From Thiococcus pfennigii (GTDB lineage: Bacteria; Pseudomonadota; Gammaproteobacteria; Chromatiales; Chromatiaceae): DNA of 64,000 bases. The notes under the pieces were generated by a model. It made no database searches. It was not told the origin of the DNA and saw nothing but the letters and a program-made list of their open reading frames with translations. The stretch covers positions 1-64,000 of the forward strand of contig NZ_NRRW01000004.1 in the NCBI RefSeq assembly GCF_016583835.1. Reading direction: 5' to 3'. The position numbers and the translations under genes were made by a program. Below, piece by piece: positions 18,968 through 29,517 of the stretch (its first letter is position 1; the number at the start of each line of letters is the position of its first letter).

Positions 18968-20686
18968 TCAGGCCAGCTCCCGTTCCGCCGACAGGTACAT
19001 CTCGTGGTGCCCCTTGCCGGCTTCGATCATCGGGTAAACATTCTCGGTCGGGTCGACGATCACGTCGAGGAAGACGAGGCGGTCGCGCATCGCGAAGGCC
19101 TCGCGCATCGCGCCTTCGAGATCCTCGGGACGCTCGACCCGCATGCCGACATGGCCGAAGCTCTCGGCGAGCTTGACGAAGTCCGGCAGGGCGTCGACGT
19201 AGGAGTGCGAGTAGCGCCCCTCGTAGAACATCTCCTGCCACTGCCGCACCATGCCCATGTAGCCGTTGTTGAGCAGCACGACCTTGATCGGCAGCGCGAA
19301 CTGCTTGCAGGTGGCGAGTTCCTGGATGCACATCAGGATGCTCGCATCGCCCGAGATGCAGGCGACGGTGGCGTCCGGATGGGCGAGCTGCACGCCGATC
19401 GCCGCCGGCAGGCCGAAGCCCATGGTGCCGAGGCCACCCGAATTGATCCAGCGCCGCGGCTTGTCGAACGGATAGAACTGGGCAGCGAACATCTGGTGCT
19501 GACCGACGTCCGAAACCAGATACAGCTCGCCGTTGGTGACCTTGTAGAGGGTCTCGACCGCGAATTGCGGCTTGATCCGCGGGCTGTTGCGATCGTAGTC
19601 GAGGCAGCGGCGCCCCCGCCAGGCCTCGATCTGGCGCCACCAGTCGGCGAGGGCCGCCTGATCGGGGGTGCGGCCCGCGTCCTGGATCAGGCGCCGCATC
19701 TCCTCGAGCACGTTGGCGACCTGCCCGACGATCGGGATGTCGACGCGCACGTTCTTCGAGATCGACGAGGGGTCCACATCGAGATGGATGATCTTCGCGT
19801 GGGGGCAGAACTGCTCGATCTTGCCGGTCACCCGATCGTCGAAGCGCGCGCCGATCGCGATCAGCGTGTCGCACTCGTGCATGGCCATGTTGGCCTCGTA
19901 GGTGCCGTGCATGCCCAGCATGCCGAGGAACTGCCGGTCGGACATCGGATAGGCACCGAGCCCCATCAGCGTGCTCGTGATCGGGAAGCCGATCTGGCGC
20001 ACCAGCTCGGTCAGCGGCGCCGATGCCTCGCCGAGAACGACGCCACCGCCGGTGTACACCATCGGCCGCTTGGCCGCGAGCAGGGCGTCGACGGCACGGC
20101 GGATCTGGCCGGGATGGCCCTTCTCGACCGGGTTGTAGGAGCGCATCTGGAGCGTGCGCGGGTACTCGTAGGGGATCTTGACCTTGGGGTCCGTGACGTC
20201 CTTCGGGATGTCGACGACGACCGGCCCCGGACGCCCCGAGGTCGCGATGTAGAAGGCCTTGCGGATGACGGTCGCGAGGTCCCGCACGTCCTTGACGAGG
20301 AAGTTGTGCTTCACGCAGGGGCGGGTGATGCCGACCGTGTCGACCTCCTGGAAGGCATCGCTGCCGATCACCGGGGTCGGCACCTGGCCGGTCAGGATGA
20401 CCATCGGGATCGAGTCCATGTAGGCCGTCGCGATGCCGGTGACCGCGTTGGTCGCACCGGGACCGGACGTCACCAGGCAGACGCCGCACTTGCCGGTCGC
20501 CCGGGCATAGCCGTCGGCCGCATGGGCCGCGCCCTGCTCGTGCCGGACCAGGATGTGCCGAACCTTGTCCTGATTGAACAAGGCATCGTAGATGTGGAGC
20601 ACCGCACCGCCGGGGTAGCCGAAGACGAGTTCGACACCCTCGTCCTGCAACGCCCGCACGACGATCTCGCCACCGCTGAGTTCCAC
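18968..20686 (-). CDS. ilvB: Acetolactate synthase large (catalytic) subunit
   Basis: 572 residues from a GTG start. A ThDP- and FAD-dependent enzyme condensing pyruvate with pyruvate or 2-oxobutyrate. [13 protein letters not shown] carries the N-terminal active-site Glu region, and [24 protein letters not shown] is the ThDP motif (GD..N). GTG at 20686 ([13 protein letters not shown]) has GGGAGG 8 bases upstream and matches family N-termini; the ATG at 20743 has no ribosome site and would add 19 odd residues. It is first in the ilvB-ilvN-ilvC operon. Confidence 0.95.
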   Translation of the reverse strand: MELSGGEIVVRALQDEGVELVFGYPGGAVLHIYDALFNQDKVRHILVRHEQGAAHAADGYARATGKCGVCLVTSGPGATNAVTGIATAYMDSIPMVILTGQVPTPVIGSDAFQEVDTVGITRPCVKHNFLVKDVRDLATVIRKAFYIATSGRPGPVVVDIPKDVTDPKVKIPYEYPRTLQMRSYNPVEKGHPGQIRRAVDALLAAKRPMVYTGGGVVLGEASAPLTELVRQIGFPITSTLMGLGAYPMSDRQFLGMLGMHGTYEANMAMHECDTLIAIGARFDDRVTGKIEQFCPHAKIIHLDVDPSSISKNVRVDIPIVGQVANVLEEMRRLIQDAGRTPDQAALADWWRQIEAWRGRRCLDYDRNSPRIKPQFAVETLYKVTNGELYLVSDVGQHQMFAAQFYPFDKPRRWINSGGLGTMGFGLPAAIGVQLAHPDATVACISGDASILMCIQELATCKQFALPIKVVLLNNGYMGMVRQWQEMFYEGRYSHSYVDALPDFVKLAESFGHVGMRVERPEDLEGAMREAFAMRDRLVFLDVIVDPTENVYPMIEAGKGHHEMYLSAERELA

Positions 20687-20770
20687 CGCCGCGACCTCCC
20701 GCCCGCTCCTGCCCCAAGGATATCCCCTGACAGGGCCGGACATTACGAAGACGTCAGAAAAGGGATTGAC

Positions 20771-20798
20771 GTTACAAGAGAAGCGCCGCAGTGGTCAA
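20771..20798 (-). promoter_or_regulatory. Candidate sigma-70 promoter of ilvBNC
   Basis: On the minus strand TTGACC (20793-20798), a 16-base spacer and TGTAAC (20771-20776), about 85 bp before the ilvB GTG. The leader between them is short, and no branched-chain-codon-rich leader peptide was found. Confidence 0.45.
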
Positions 20799-20898
20799 GA
20801 TTTTGCTCGCATGCGATCGCCGCGCGAATCCGCTCCGATCGTCGGGCACATGTGCCGGCGCGAGGTACCAGCGGACCCCGCCGGCGTCGTCTCCACCG

Positions 20899-20945
20899 GT
20901 AGGAGCCCGCTTGCGGGCGATCGGGGGCGGCGAGCCAGCCCCTAC
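20899..20945. repeat. REP-like palindrome upstream of ilvB
   Basis: GTAGGAGCCCGCTTGCGGGCG... ending AGCCCCTAC; the GCCCGC-TT-GCGGGC core and the GTAGG/CCTAC ends pair. It belongs to the same type as the hairpin at 17065-17099, so one lies on each side of the ilv operon. Confidence 0.55.
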
Positions 20946-21022
20946 GACAGGGGGGCCTGGTCGCGAGGCCGCGCGCGGTCAGCCGTCTTGCGCCCCAGGG
21001 CGCCTGAGCAGGAACCGCCGCC

Positions 21023-21484
21023 CTACTCCGCCTCCGCCACCTTCGTCAGCGCGACGGCATTCATGCAGTAGCGCAGCCCGCTCGGCTCGGGTCCGTCGGG
21101 GAAGACGTGGCCGAGGTGCGCCCCGCAGCAGTTGCAGGTCGTCTCGACCCGCTGCATGCCGTAGGAATCGTCGCCATGGTAGGCGATCGCGTTCGCCTTG
21201 ATCGGCTGCGTGAAGGACGGCCAGCCGGTGCCGGAGTCGAACTTGGTCCGCGAATCGAAGAGCAGCTCGCCGCAGCAGACGCAGGCGTAGCGGCCCGGCT
21301 CGAAGAGGCGGCACATCGAGGAACTGAAGGCCCGCTCCGTGCCCCGCTGGCGCGTCACCCGATACTGCTCGGGGGTCAGTTGGGCGCGCCACTCGGCATC
21401 GTCCTTCTCGACCGTGCGCTCCGCGGGCGGATTGCTATGCTCGAGGATGTGGATGATATCGCGCCAGGTGAGCATGGTCGGCAC
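21023..21484 (-). CDS. msrB: Peptide-methionine (R)-S-oxide reductase
   Basis: A 153-residue cytosolic repair enzyme reducing methionine-R-sulfoxide. Zinc-site cysteines Cys68/Cys71 and Cys117/Cys120 and the nucleophile Cys140 in LRYCMNAVAL are all present; GTGWPSF and HLGHVFPDGP are family hallmarks. An ATG three codons in (MLTWRD) is an alternative start. It lies upstream of ilvB on the same strand, separated by 336 bp containing a REP-like element and a promoter, so it is probably independent. Confidence 0.95.
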   Translation of the reverse strand: MPTMLTWRDIIHILEHSNPPAERTVEKDDAEWRAQLTPEQYRVTRQRGTERAFSSSMCRLFEPGRYACVCCGELLFDSRTKFDSGTGWPSFTQPIKANAIAYHGDDSYGMQRVETTCNCCGAHLGHVFPDGPEPSGLRYCMNAVALTKVAEAE

Positions 21485-21506
21485 CTCGCCGGATCTGGAT
21501 GCTGAA

Positions 21507-21595
21507 GGGCATCTCGAAGGATTCGAGGCGCCCGTGCGGGGCCGGATGCGTCTCGAAGGATCGCCACGACGGCGATTTCCCGAGGCGCCCTGAAG
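21507..21595. repeat. Serial-hairpin repeat, short copy
   Basis: Hairpin CTCGAA-GGA-TTCGAG (21513-21527, extended by GGGC/GCCC), a GCGGGGCCGGATGC spacer, then CTCGAAGGATCGCC...GGCGATTTCCCGAG. It aligns with 26574-26718, where the corresponding stems are CTTGAA/TTCAAG and ATTGCC/GGCAAT. The paired positions change together, supporting a real structured element. Confidence 0.6.
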
Positions 21596-21960
21596 CGGGC
21601 TCGCCCGCGCGGGCCACCCGAGTCGTCCGGCCTAACCCGGAGATTGGGCGGCATCGCCGCGAAACCCAGCCCGCCCCGGCCGCCACCGGCCGTGCCGGGG
21701 CCGGAGGACGGTTGGAATCTCCTTGTTCCACCGACACATCCCCCAGAACGGATCGCAACGGTCCGGGCCCGACAACCCGTCGAGGCCGGTGCGAGGAGGC
21801 CACCACCGCGCCAGCGCCGCGCCGCTCGTGCCGGCGACCGGCGGTGCCCGGCGACCCCGACTGGGCCGCACAAGCAGGATCTCGACCTCGATAAAGGGTC
21901 TCCACGGGACGCTTCGCAGCTTCGACCCACCTTCCTGCCCGTCATGGAGGTATCGCACCG
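21596..21960. other. Intergenic region upstream of cfa
   Basis: 365 bp without a supported gene. It is GC-rich with no coding signal that I trust in any frame. It should contain the cfa promoter; no clear -35/-10 pair was seen. The cfa ribosome site (GGAGGT) is at its right end. Confidence 0.3.
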
Positions 21961-23163
21961 ATGGCTACGACGCAGATACAGACCGACTTCGCGACAACCC
22001 GAGGCGCCGACTCGCCGCGCGCCATGGGGCGACGGCCGCCGCAGATCCTCGCGGACCTGATCGCCCCGACCGGCGTGCGCTTCAACGGCGACCAGCCCTG
22101 GGACATCCGCATCCATGACGACTCGGTCTACGCCCGGGCGCTGCGCCACGGCACGCTCGGCTTCGGCGAGGCCTACATGGACGGCGCCTGGGACAGCGAG
22201 CGCCTCGACGAGACCATCACCCGCCTGTTGAGCCACGACTTGGACACGCGCATCCACGGCGTCGCCAAGCTGCGCTTCGCCCTCGGCTGGCTGCGCGAGG
22301 TCCTCGTCAACCGCCAATCCAAGGCCCGGGCCTTCCAGGTCGGCGAGCACCACTACGATATCGGCAACGACGTCTACCGCGCGATGCTCGATTCGACGAT
22401 GAGCTACAGCTGCGGCTACTGGGAGCAGGCCGTGGACCTCGAGCAGGCCCAGCAGGCCAAGCTCGCGCTGATCGCCCGCAAGCTCGAGCTCGAGCCCGGC
22501 CAGCGCGTGCTCGACATCGGCTGCGGCTGGGGCGGCCTGAGCCAGTACCTGGCGGCCCACCAGGGTGTCGAGGTGGTCGGCATCACGATCTCGCGCGAGC
22601 AGCAGCGCCTGGCCGAGGCGCGGTGCGCCGGCCTGCCGGTCGAGATCCGCCTCATGGATTATCGGGACCTGCCGCAACGGGATGGCACGGGGTTCGACCG
22701 CATCGTCTCGGTCGGCATGTTCGAACACGTCGGCCCGAAGAACTACCCGGCCTACTTCGCGACCGCCGCCCGGCTGCTGCGCGACGAGGGCCTCTTCCTG
22801 CTGCACACGATCGGCGCCTATCGCACGATGCCGACCCCGGACCCCTGGATCGACAGATACATCTTCCCGAACGGGCGGGTCCCGGCCGCCCAGCAGATCG
22901 CGCGGGCGATCGAACCCCATTTCCTCCTCGAGGACTGGCACAACTTCGGCCAGGACTACGATCGCACGCTGATGGCCTGGTGGCACAACTTCGATGCCGC
23001 CTGGCCGCAGCTACGCAGCGCCCGTTACGACGAGCGGTTCTACCGCATGTGGAAGTACTACCTGCTCAGCTGCGCCGGCATGTTCCGCGCCCGTCAGGGG
23101 CAACTCTGGCAGATCGTGCTGACGAAGCGCACCCATCGCTCGACCTACCGCTCGGTGCGCTGA
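21961..23163 (+). CDS. cfa: Cyclopropane-fatty-acyl-phospholipid synthase
   Basis: A 400-residue membrane-associated SAM-dependent enzyme that adds a methylene across double bonds of phospholipid acyl chains. The N-terminal lipid-binding domain (about 25-130) includes GFGEAYMDGAWDS; the SAM motif VLDIGCGWGGLSQYLA is at about 180-195, and MFEHVG and the C-terminal YRMWKYYLLSCAGMFRAR segment match the family. GGAGGT 10 bases before the ATG supports the start. It is monocistronic. The family is typically raised in stationary phase and acid stress. Confidence 0.95.
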   Translation: MATTQIQTDFATTRGADSPRAMGRRPPQILADLIAPTGVRFNGDQPWDIRIHDDSVYARALRHGTLGFGEAYMDGAWDSERLDETITRLLSHDLDTRIHGVAKLRFALGWLREVLVNRQSKARAFQVGEHHYDIGNDVYRAMLDSTMSYSCGYWEQAVDLEQAQQAKLALIARKLELEPGQRVLDIGCGWGGLSQYLAAHQGVEVVGITISREQQRLAEARCAGLPVEIRLMDYRDLPQRDGTGFDRIVSVGMFEHVGPKNYPAYFATAARLLRDEGLFLLHTIGAYRTMPTPDPWIDRYIFPNGRVPAAQQIARAIEPHFLLEDWHNFGQDYDRTLMAWWHNFDAAWPQLRSARYDERFYRMWKYYLLSCAGMFRARQGQLWQIVLTKRTHRSTYRSVR

Positions 23164-23245
23164 CGTCCGGCAACGCCGACCAAGCGGGCCGCCGGCCGGA
23201 TCTCGGGGGACACGGCCGGCGACCCTGCATCCGGCGCCCGGCCGC

Positions 23246-24160
23246 TCAGCCGACGAGCTTGAGCAGAGACACCAGGCCGAGCGCGATCGTGAGGACGCCC
23301 ACGGCCCCGCGGATCACCGACTCCGGCAGGCGCTGGACGGTCAGGGTCGCGATCGGCACCGACAGCAGCGCCCCCGCCGCGAGCGGCGTCGCGAGCGACC
23401 AGTCGAGCCCGCCGGCGAGGATCAGGAAGGCCGTCAGGCCGACCAGGCAGGTGAAGGCCTCGGCGACCGACGTGATCGCCACGGCATGCTTGGCCGGCAT
23501 CCCCGAGATCACCTGCCCGGCCGTGACCAGCGGGCCGTAGCCGCCGCCCGAGAGCCCCTTGTTGAAGGCCGCGACCAGGCCGACGATGACGACGTTGATC
23601 GGCCGGTACGGGATGCGCCGACGCCGCGTCGCCAACGTGATGACGCCCATCGCGAGCACGATGATCACGATCGCGAGCGAGAACCAGAAGCGCGGAATCG
23701 AAACCGCGACCGTCACGGCGACGATCGCCCCGGCAGCGCTCAGCAGGATCAGCAACGCGGCAGTGCGCCGCGCCTGGACATCGCGCAACCAATCGACATT
23801 GCCGTCGCGATGATGGAGCACGCCGGCGGCGAGCCCGCTCAAGAGCTCGGAGAAGAGGACCGCCGGCACGATCTGCAGCGGCTCGAAGCCGGCGATCAGG
23901 AGCAGCGGCGTCAGGGTCGTGCCGTAACCCATGCCGAGGCTGGAGTCGATGTACTCGCAGAGCAGCGCCCCGAGGAACACGGCCAGGACGGTCAGCGCCG
24001 GCTGCCCCTCGAGGAGCCCCGGGATCGGCGTCCAATCGGGCCACACGACATTCAGGCCGAGCAGCAGCACGACCGTCGCGACCATCGCGAGCCACAGATT
24101 CAGGCGGCGACGGTGACTGGCGTAGAGGTTTCCAACGTTCAGAACGGCCTCGCGGACCAT
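23246..24160 (-). CDS. Sulfite exporter TauE/SafE (DUF81) family permease
   Basis: A 304-residue membrane protein with about eight hydrophobic helices and the family's two repeated halves (LGALLCEYIDSSLGMGYGT and VAAFNKGLSGGGYGPLVTAG). TauE/SafE proteins move sulfite, sulfoacetate or other anions; the substrate here is unknown. The ATG at 24160 was chosen because the 66 codons before it are promoter sequence. It is divergent from a sigma-54 activator, with a sigma-54-like promoter pointing at this gene (24219-24234), which suggests control by that activator. Confidence 0.9.
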   Translation of the reverse strand: MVREAVLNVGNLYASHRRRLNLWLAMVATVVLLLGLNVVWPDWTPIPGLLEGQPALTVLAVFLGALLCEYIDSSLGMGYGTTLTPLLLIAGFEPLQIVPAVLFSELLSGLAAGVLHHRDGNVDWLRDVQARRTAALLILLSAAGAIVAVTVAVSIPRFWFSLAIVIIVLAMGVITLATRRRRIPYRPINVVIVGLVAAFNKGLSGGGYGPLVTAGQVISGMPAKHAVAITSVAEAFTCLVGLTAFLILAGGLDWSLATPLAAGALLSVPIATLTVQRLPESVIRGAVGVLTIALGLVSLLKLVG

Positions 24161-24189
24161 GATGGGCTCCAGTGGTGAGAGTGAGACGG

Positions 24190-24207
24190 GACGATCGCAG
24201 GATCGTC
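24190..24207. promoter_or_regulatory. Inverted repeat in the tauE-like 5' leader
   Basis: GACGATC-GCAG-GATCGTC, extended outward by GG/CC-type bases, lies between the sigma-54-like promoter and the start of the exporter. It could be an operator or an RNA hairpin near the ribosome site. Confidence 0.4.
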
Positions 24208-24218
24208 GTCCCCCGCTC

Positions 24219-24234
24219 ACCAAGCCCCGTGCCA
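24219..24234 (-). promoter_or_regulatory. Sigma-54-like (-24/-12) promoter of the TauE/SafE gene
   Basis: On the minus strand TGGCACGGGGCTTGGT compares with the consensus TGGCAC-N5-TTGCA/T: the -24 GG and the spacing are exact, and the -12 GC is GG here. It points at the exporter about 60 bp away, and the divergent neighbour encodes a sigma-54 activator, which strengthens the call. Confidence 0.5.
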
Positions 24235-24369
24235 CATTGCCCACCCGCCTACATCGAAAGGGAAAAACCGTCACGCGGCAACCGCGCCGGCCATCCTCGC
24301 ACAACCAAACCGTGCTATATAACGGAAAATCCCGATCATTCGCGAGCATTCCCATCACGGGGCGCCCAG

Positions 24370-25944
<1,575 letters not shown>

Positions 25945-25971
25945 CGGGCGGCGACTCCCCGCCAATGCGCC

Positions 25972-25996
25972 TTGACACGAACTCGAACCGTGTCAA
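25972..25996. promoter_or_regulatory. Inverted repeat with built-in -35 before the cupin gene
   Basis: TTGACAC (25972-25978), 11 bases, GTGTCAA (25990-25996). TTGACA is also a perfect -35 hexamer, with the palindrome overlapping the expected promoter about 85 bp before the cupin ATG, as an operator would. Confidence 0.4.
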
Positions 25997-26080
25997 GACT
26001 GCCGGTCCATGGCGCCCCGACGGCCCCACCGCGGCCTCGCGCGTCGCCCGATTCCACCATCCTCGATCCGGGAGCTTCAG

Positions 26081-26467
26081 ATGAAAGGCTATGTCGTACA
26101 GCTCGAAGAGGCCACGACGACCAACACCGACTACCGCCGGGTCCTCTACACCGGCAAACACAGCCAGCTCGTGCTGATGAGCATCGAACCGGGCGACGAG
26201 ATCGGCGAGGAGGTCCATCACCTCGATCAATTCATCCGGGTCGAGGCCGGTCAGGCCACCGTGACGCTCGACGGCGTCGCGCACCGCCTGGAAGACGACT
26301 GGGCCGTCATCATCCCGGCCGGCACGCGCCACAACGTGGTCAACTCCGGCGACCGCCCGCTCAAGCTCTACTCGGTGTATTCGCCGCCGGAACACAAGGA
26401 CGGGACCGTGCACCCGACCAAGGCGGACGACGCGGAAGAGCATTTCGATGGCCTGACGACCGAATAG
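26081..26467 (+). CDS. Single-domain cupin protein
   Basis: 128 residues forming one small beta-barrel. Cupin motif 1 is IGEEVHHLDQFIRVEAG (about 41-57, His46/His47, Glu55) and motif 2 is IIPAGTRHNVVNSG (about 77-90, His84), so the metal ligands are present. It ends with a charged tail (PPEHKDGTVHPTKADD). Relatives include mannose-6-phosphate-isomerase-like cupins, but no reaction can be assigned. GGGAGC lies 6 bases before the ATG. It follows the sigma-54 activator but has its own TTGACA-containing palindrome. Confidence 0.88.
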   Translation: MKGYVVQLEEATTTNTDYRRVLYTGKHSQLVLMSIEPGDEIGEEVHHLDQFIRVEAGQATVTLDGVAHRLEDDWAVIIPAGTRHNVVNSGDRPLKLYSVYSPPEHKDGTVHPTKADDAEEHFDGLTTE

Positions 26468-26573
26468 CCGCCGGCCAACGGGCGCAGGGGGCGGTACGCG
26501 CCCGGGCGACGCCGCACCCCCGGAGGCGGGAATGCCCGGCGCACCCACACGAGGATCGACCGTCAGGCCTTCA

Positions 26574-26718
26574 GGGCACCTTGAAAAATTCAAGGTGCCC
26601 GCGCGGGGCAAGGATGCCCCGGCATTTTCAGTCGCCTAAACGACTGAAAATGAAGCGAAGCGGAAATCGCATTTTCGCTTCGCGTCTTGAAAAATTGCCC
26701 GGATGGCAATTTTTCAAG
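26574..26718. repeat. Array of five consecutive hairpins (serial-hairpin repeat, long copy)
   Basis: Five palindromes in 145 bp: GGGCACCTTGAA-AAA-TTCAAGGTGCCC (26574-26600); GGGGCA-AGGA-TGCCCC (26605-26620); CATTTTCAGTCG-CCTAAA-CGACTGAAAATG (26623-26652); GCGAAGCG..CGCTTCGC (26655-26683); CTTGAAAAATTGCC-CGGAT-GGCAATTTTTCAAG (26686-26718). It is markedly AT-richer than the flanks. Hairpins 1, 2 and 5 correspond to the copy at 21507-21595; 3 and 4 are absent there. Confidence 0.75.
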
Positions 26719-27483
26719 GTCCCCTTCAGCCACCTCGGGGAGGACCGCCGAACGGGCCAGTCCCGAGAGACCACCTGCGGCGACCTGTTTTCCGCGGAAG
26801 CCACTATACTTCGCGGGCAGCGTCGAACGCGGAGGGCTGGCGGGGGGACGATGCGTCGGCGACCCGAACCGACGTGGCCACTCCCTGTCGCCGACGACCG
26901 CACGTGCCGCCATGCCTCGAGACGTCCGCCCGGATCGGGAGACCATGATGACCTCGACTCCGACGACCCACGCCCGCGAACAGGCCGGGCCGAACGCCCG
27001 GCGGGGCGAGGGAGACTCGGCCACCGAGGACGCCCGCAAGCGAGCGAACTTCACCGCATCGCGCACTGGGGCACCGCACGCCAAGGCACCGGACACCCTG
27101 CAGACGGACCAGGGCCGACGGCAGATCGCCGCCTTGGCGAGGCCCCGACGCGACCGCGCCAAGCCCTGACCGAGACGCCTCCAGGGTCATGGAACTGACG
27201 GCCTGCCTGATCCTGCCGATCGTTGGCGGCTTCTGGTTCCGATCGACCTGGAACGCGCCCGGTTACCGAGCGCCGCACGCATCCAGGCCATGGACCTGTC
27301 CCGCGCCAACCGGTCCGGGGTCACCCGCCCGCCGCGCGCGGCCCTCGCGCACCCCCGCCGCTTCGTGGACCCGCTACCGCCGGCGGCCGTCGCTCGACGC
27401 GTGCCACGCCGAGCGCAAGACGAGACCGACCTCGGTCGAATGGCATCCCCCGCTCGTCCTCGCGGCCCAGGAATGATTTGGAC
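26719..27483. other. Gene-free stretch before the orphan sensor kinase
   Basis: About 765 bp in which no frame has convincing coding character: the candidates are short, Arg/Pro-rich and lack ribosome sites. AT-richer bases near 26795-26820 (CACTATACTTC) could be a promoter. No RNA gene was recognised. Confidence 0.35.
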
Positions 27484-29082
27484 ATGCCGAAGCAGCCAAC
27501 CTATGACGATCTGAAGGAACAGATCGATCGCCTGAAAAGGGAGCTGGAAGGCCTGAATGGCAGACTCGAGCGATCGGTCGAGGTCCTCGAGGAGAGCGAG
27601 CGACGTTTCGCGACCATCTTCGACGCGTCGCCGGTGCCGACCGCGCTGGCCAGGCTCTCGGACAATCAGTTGGTCGATTTCAATCCGGCCATGATGGAAC
27701 TGACGGGTTATTCGCGACCCGAGATCGTCGGCAAGTCGGCAAACGCCCTGAACCTGTACGCCGCCCCGGATACCAGACAACGACTGCTCGCCGAGTTGAC
27801 GGCGAACGACAAGGTCAGCGGCTTCGAATTCCAGATCAGGACCCGGTCGGGGGAGCTTCGGGATCTGTTGTATTCCGGCGTGCTGATCCGCCTGGGCAAT
27901 CAGCCGCACCTGGTCTCGATGGCCGTCGATATCACCGAGCGGAAGAGGATGGAGGCGGCGCTGATCGCCAGCGAGGAGACGCTGCGCCAACAGAAGGGGC
28001 TGCTGGAACGGACGGTACAGGAGCGCACCCAGGCGCTCAAAGAGAGCGAGAGACACTTTCGGCACCTGGCGAGCAGCGTCCCGGCCGCCTTCACGCGGGT
28101 CGACAACGCCGGTCGACACACCTTCGTCAACAAGACCTACGCGGCCTGGTGCGGCCTGCCCCCCGGCGAGATCGTCGGCAAGCACCTCCGGGAGGTATTG
28201 GGCGAGCGGGGCTGGGAGGTAGTCGAGGACGATGCCGAGGCCGCACTGGCCGGCAAGCGCCGCTCCTACGAGGCGGAGGTGCCCTGGCCCGACGGGGCGA
28301 CGCGCTGGGTGCGGACCGAATGCGTCCCCGACTTCGATGAATGGGGAAGACAAACGGGCGTGTTCCTGTCGGCAACCGACATCACGGCCACGAAGCAGGC
28401 GGAACTCGCGATGCAACGCCTGCTGGAAGAGAACCGACTGCTCTCGGGACGCATCCTCGCGGTCCAGGAGGAGGAACGACGACACCTCGCGCGCGAACTG
28501 CACGACGAGATGGGGCAGAATCTGATCGCGCTCATGCTCCAGATCCGCCTCTTTCGCGACGGGCAGGAGGATTGGGAGGAGCGGCTCGCGCAGCTGACGA
28601 AGATCGAGCAGGTCACGGGACGGATGGCCGAATCGCTGAAGCAGGTCCTTGAACGGTTGCGGCCCCAGATCCTCGACCAATTGGGCCTCGTGACGGCGAT
28701 TCGGGATGCCGTCGAGCAGTGGCGATGTCGCCACCGCGATATCGCCTGCGACCTCACGGTCACCGGTTCGTTCGACGCGATCGGCGAAGCCATCGCGATC
28801 GCGATCTACCGGATCGTGCAGGAGTGCCTGACCAATATCGAGAAACACGCCGCGGCGAGCCGGGTCGGCATCCAGCTGGAACGGACCCCACAGGGCGTGC
28901 GGCTCAGCGTGCGCGACGACGGTCGCGGCATCGACCTCGGCCGGAGCAAGAAGGGGATGGGGATGCTCGGCATGCGCGAGCGCGCCGAGTCCCTCCTGGG
29001 CCGATTCGAGGTGCGGAGCAGCCCAGGAGAAGGCGTGATGGTACGCGTGACCATCCCGCTTTTGGGCCCGCTTTCGGGATAG
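27484..29082 (+). CDS. PAS-PAS sensor histidine kinase of the NarL-partner (HisKA_3) type
   Basis: 532 residues with no membrane segment, so probably a cytosolic sensor. Short N-terminal coiled coil (1-45), PAS domain 1 (about 42-160, ending in DITERK), a linking coiled coil, PAS 2 (about 190-305), then a HisKA_3 dimerisation domain with His340 in ARELHDEMGQ, and an ATPase domain with the N-box near 450, DDGRGID near 480 and KKGMGMLGMRERA near 490. Kinases of this class phosphorylate LuxR/NarL-type regulators; none is adjacent, so this is an orphan. ATG at 27484; the preceding in-frame sequence is not credible. Confidence 0.88.
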   Translation: MPKQPTYDDLKEQIDRLKRELEGLNGRLERSVEVLEESERRFATIFDASPVPTALARLSDNQLVDFNPAMMELTGYSRPEIVGKSANALNLYAAPDTRQRLLAELTANDKVSGFEFQIRTRSGELRDLLYSGVLIRLGNQPHLVSMAVDITERKRMEAALIASEETLRQQKGLLERTVQERTQALKESERHFRHLASSVPAAFTRVDNAGRHTFVNKTYAAWCGLPPGEIVGKHLREVLGERGWEVVEDDAEAALAGKRRSYEAEVPWPDGATRWVRTECVPDFDEWGRQTGVFLSATDITATKQAELAMQRLLEENRLLSGRILAVQEEERRHLARELHDEMGQNLIALMLQIRLFRDGQEDWEERLAQLTKIEQVTGRMAESLKQVLERLRPQILDQLGLVTAIRDAVEQWRCRHRDIACDLTVTGSFDAIGEAIAIAIYRIVQECLTNIEKHAAASRVGIQLERTPQGVRLSVRDDGRGIDLGRSKKGMGMLGMRERAESLLGRFEVRSSPGEGVMVRVTIPLLGPLSG

Positions 29083-29390
29083 TCCCCTGGCAGCGCACCG
29101 TTGGCGGCCGAGGGATGGGATCGGTCACGGGGCCTCGTGGATCGCCATCCGGACGATCGTGGACGATCGGCGCACCCGCTCGAACGGATCGGGCAGGGGC
29201 ACCGACGGTCGACCTCGCCGGGGCGGGGGAACGCAACGCCGACGCGGCCCTCCAACGAGGCCGCGCGCGCGACGCTCGGCACGGGCATGGTCGGGCGACG
29301 GACCTCATGGACCGGCCAGAACGACGAAGGGGCCGCCGGCGCACTGCCGACGACCCCTTCGTTCTGGGTCGGACGCCCTGCATCGAGTTT
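29083..29390. other. Intergenic region between the sensor kinase and tRNA-Glu
   Basis: 308 bp without a supported gene, repeat or terminator. The transcripts of the kinase (plus) and tRNA-Glu (minus) converge here. Confidence 0.3.
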
Positions 29391-29466
29391 TGGCGTCCCC
29401 ACGGGGATTCGAACCCCGGTTGCCGCCGTGAAAGGGCGGTGTCCTAGGCCTCTAGACGATGGGGAC
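29391..29466 (-). tRNA. tRNA-Glu (anticodon TTC)
   Basis: A 76-nt cloverleaf with encoded CCA. Acceptor GTCCCCA/TGGGGAC, anticodon stem CCGCC/GGCGG with loop CTTTCAC (anticodon TTC), and T-loop GGTTCGAATCC. It lies 51 nt downstream of tRNA-Ala on the same strand, but a terminator intervenes. Confidence 0.97.
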
Positions 29467-29480
29467 AGAATATCGACATC

Positions 29481-29505
29481 AAAAAAAACCGGTCGCGACG
29501 ACCGG
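29481..29505 (-). terminator. Rho-independent terminator between tRNA-Ala and tRNA-Glu
   Basis: On the minus strand CCGGTC-GTCGC-GACCGG followed by eight T. It would end the tRNA-Ala transcript before tRNA-Glu, so tRNA-Glu needs read-through or its own promoter within 15 bases. Confidence 0.8.
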
Positions 29506-29517
29506 ACTTATCGAAAT

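Noticed and set aside
20744-20830. A leader peptide/attenuator before ilvB
   Set aside because: No short ORF rich in Ile, Val or Leu codons and no terminator/antiterminator pair was found.
26574-26718. The hairpin array as a CRISPR array
   Set aside because: The units differ from each other, there are no regular spacers and no cas genes.
27189-27476. Candidate 95-residue protein starting MELTACLILPIVGG
   Set aside because: No ribosome site, and the remainder is Arg/Pro-rich non-coding composition.
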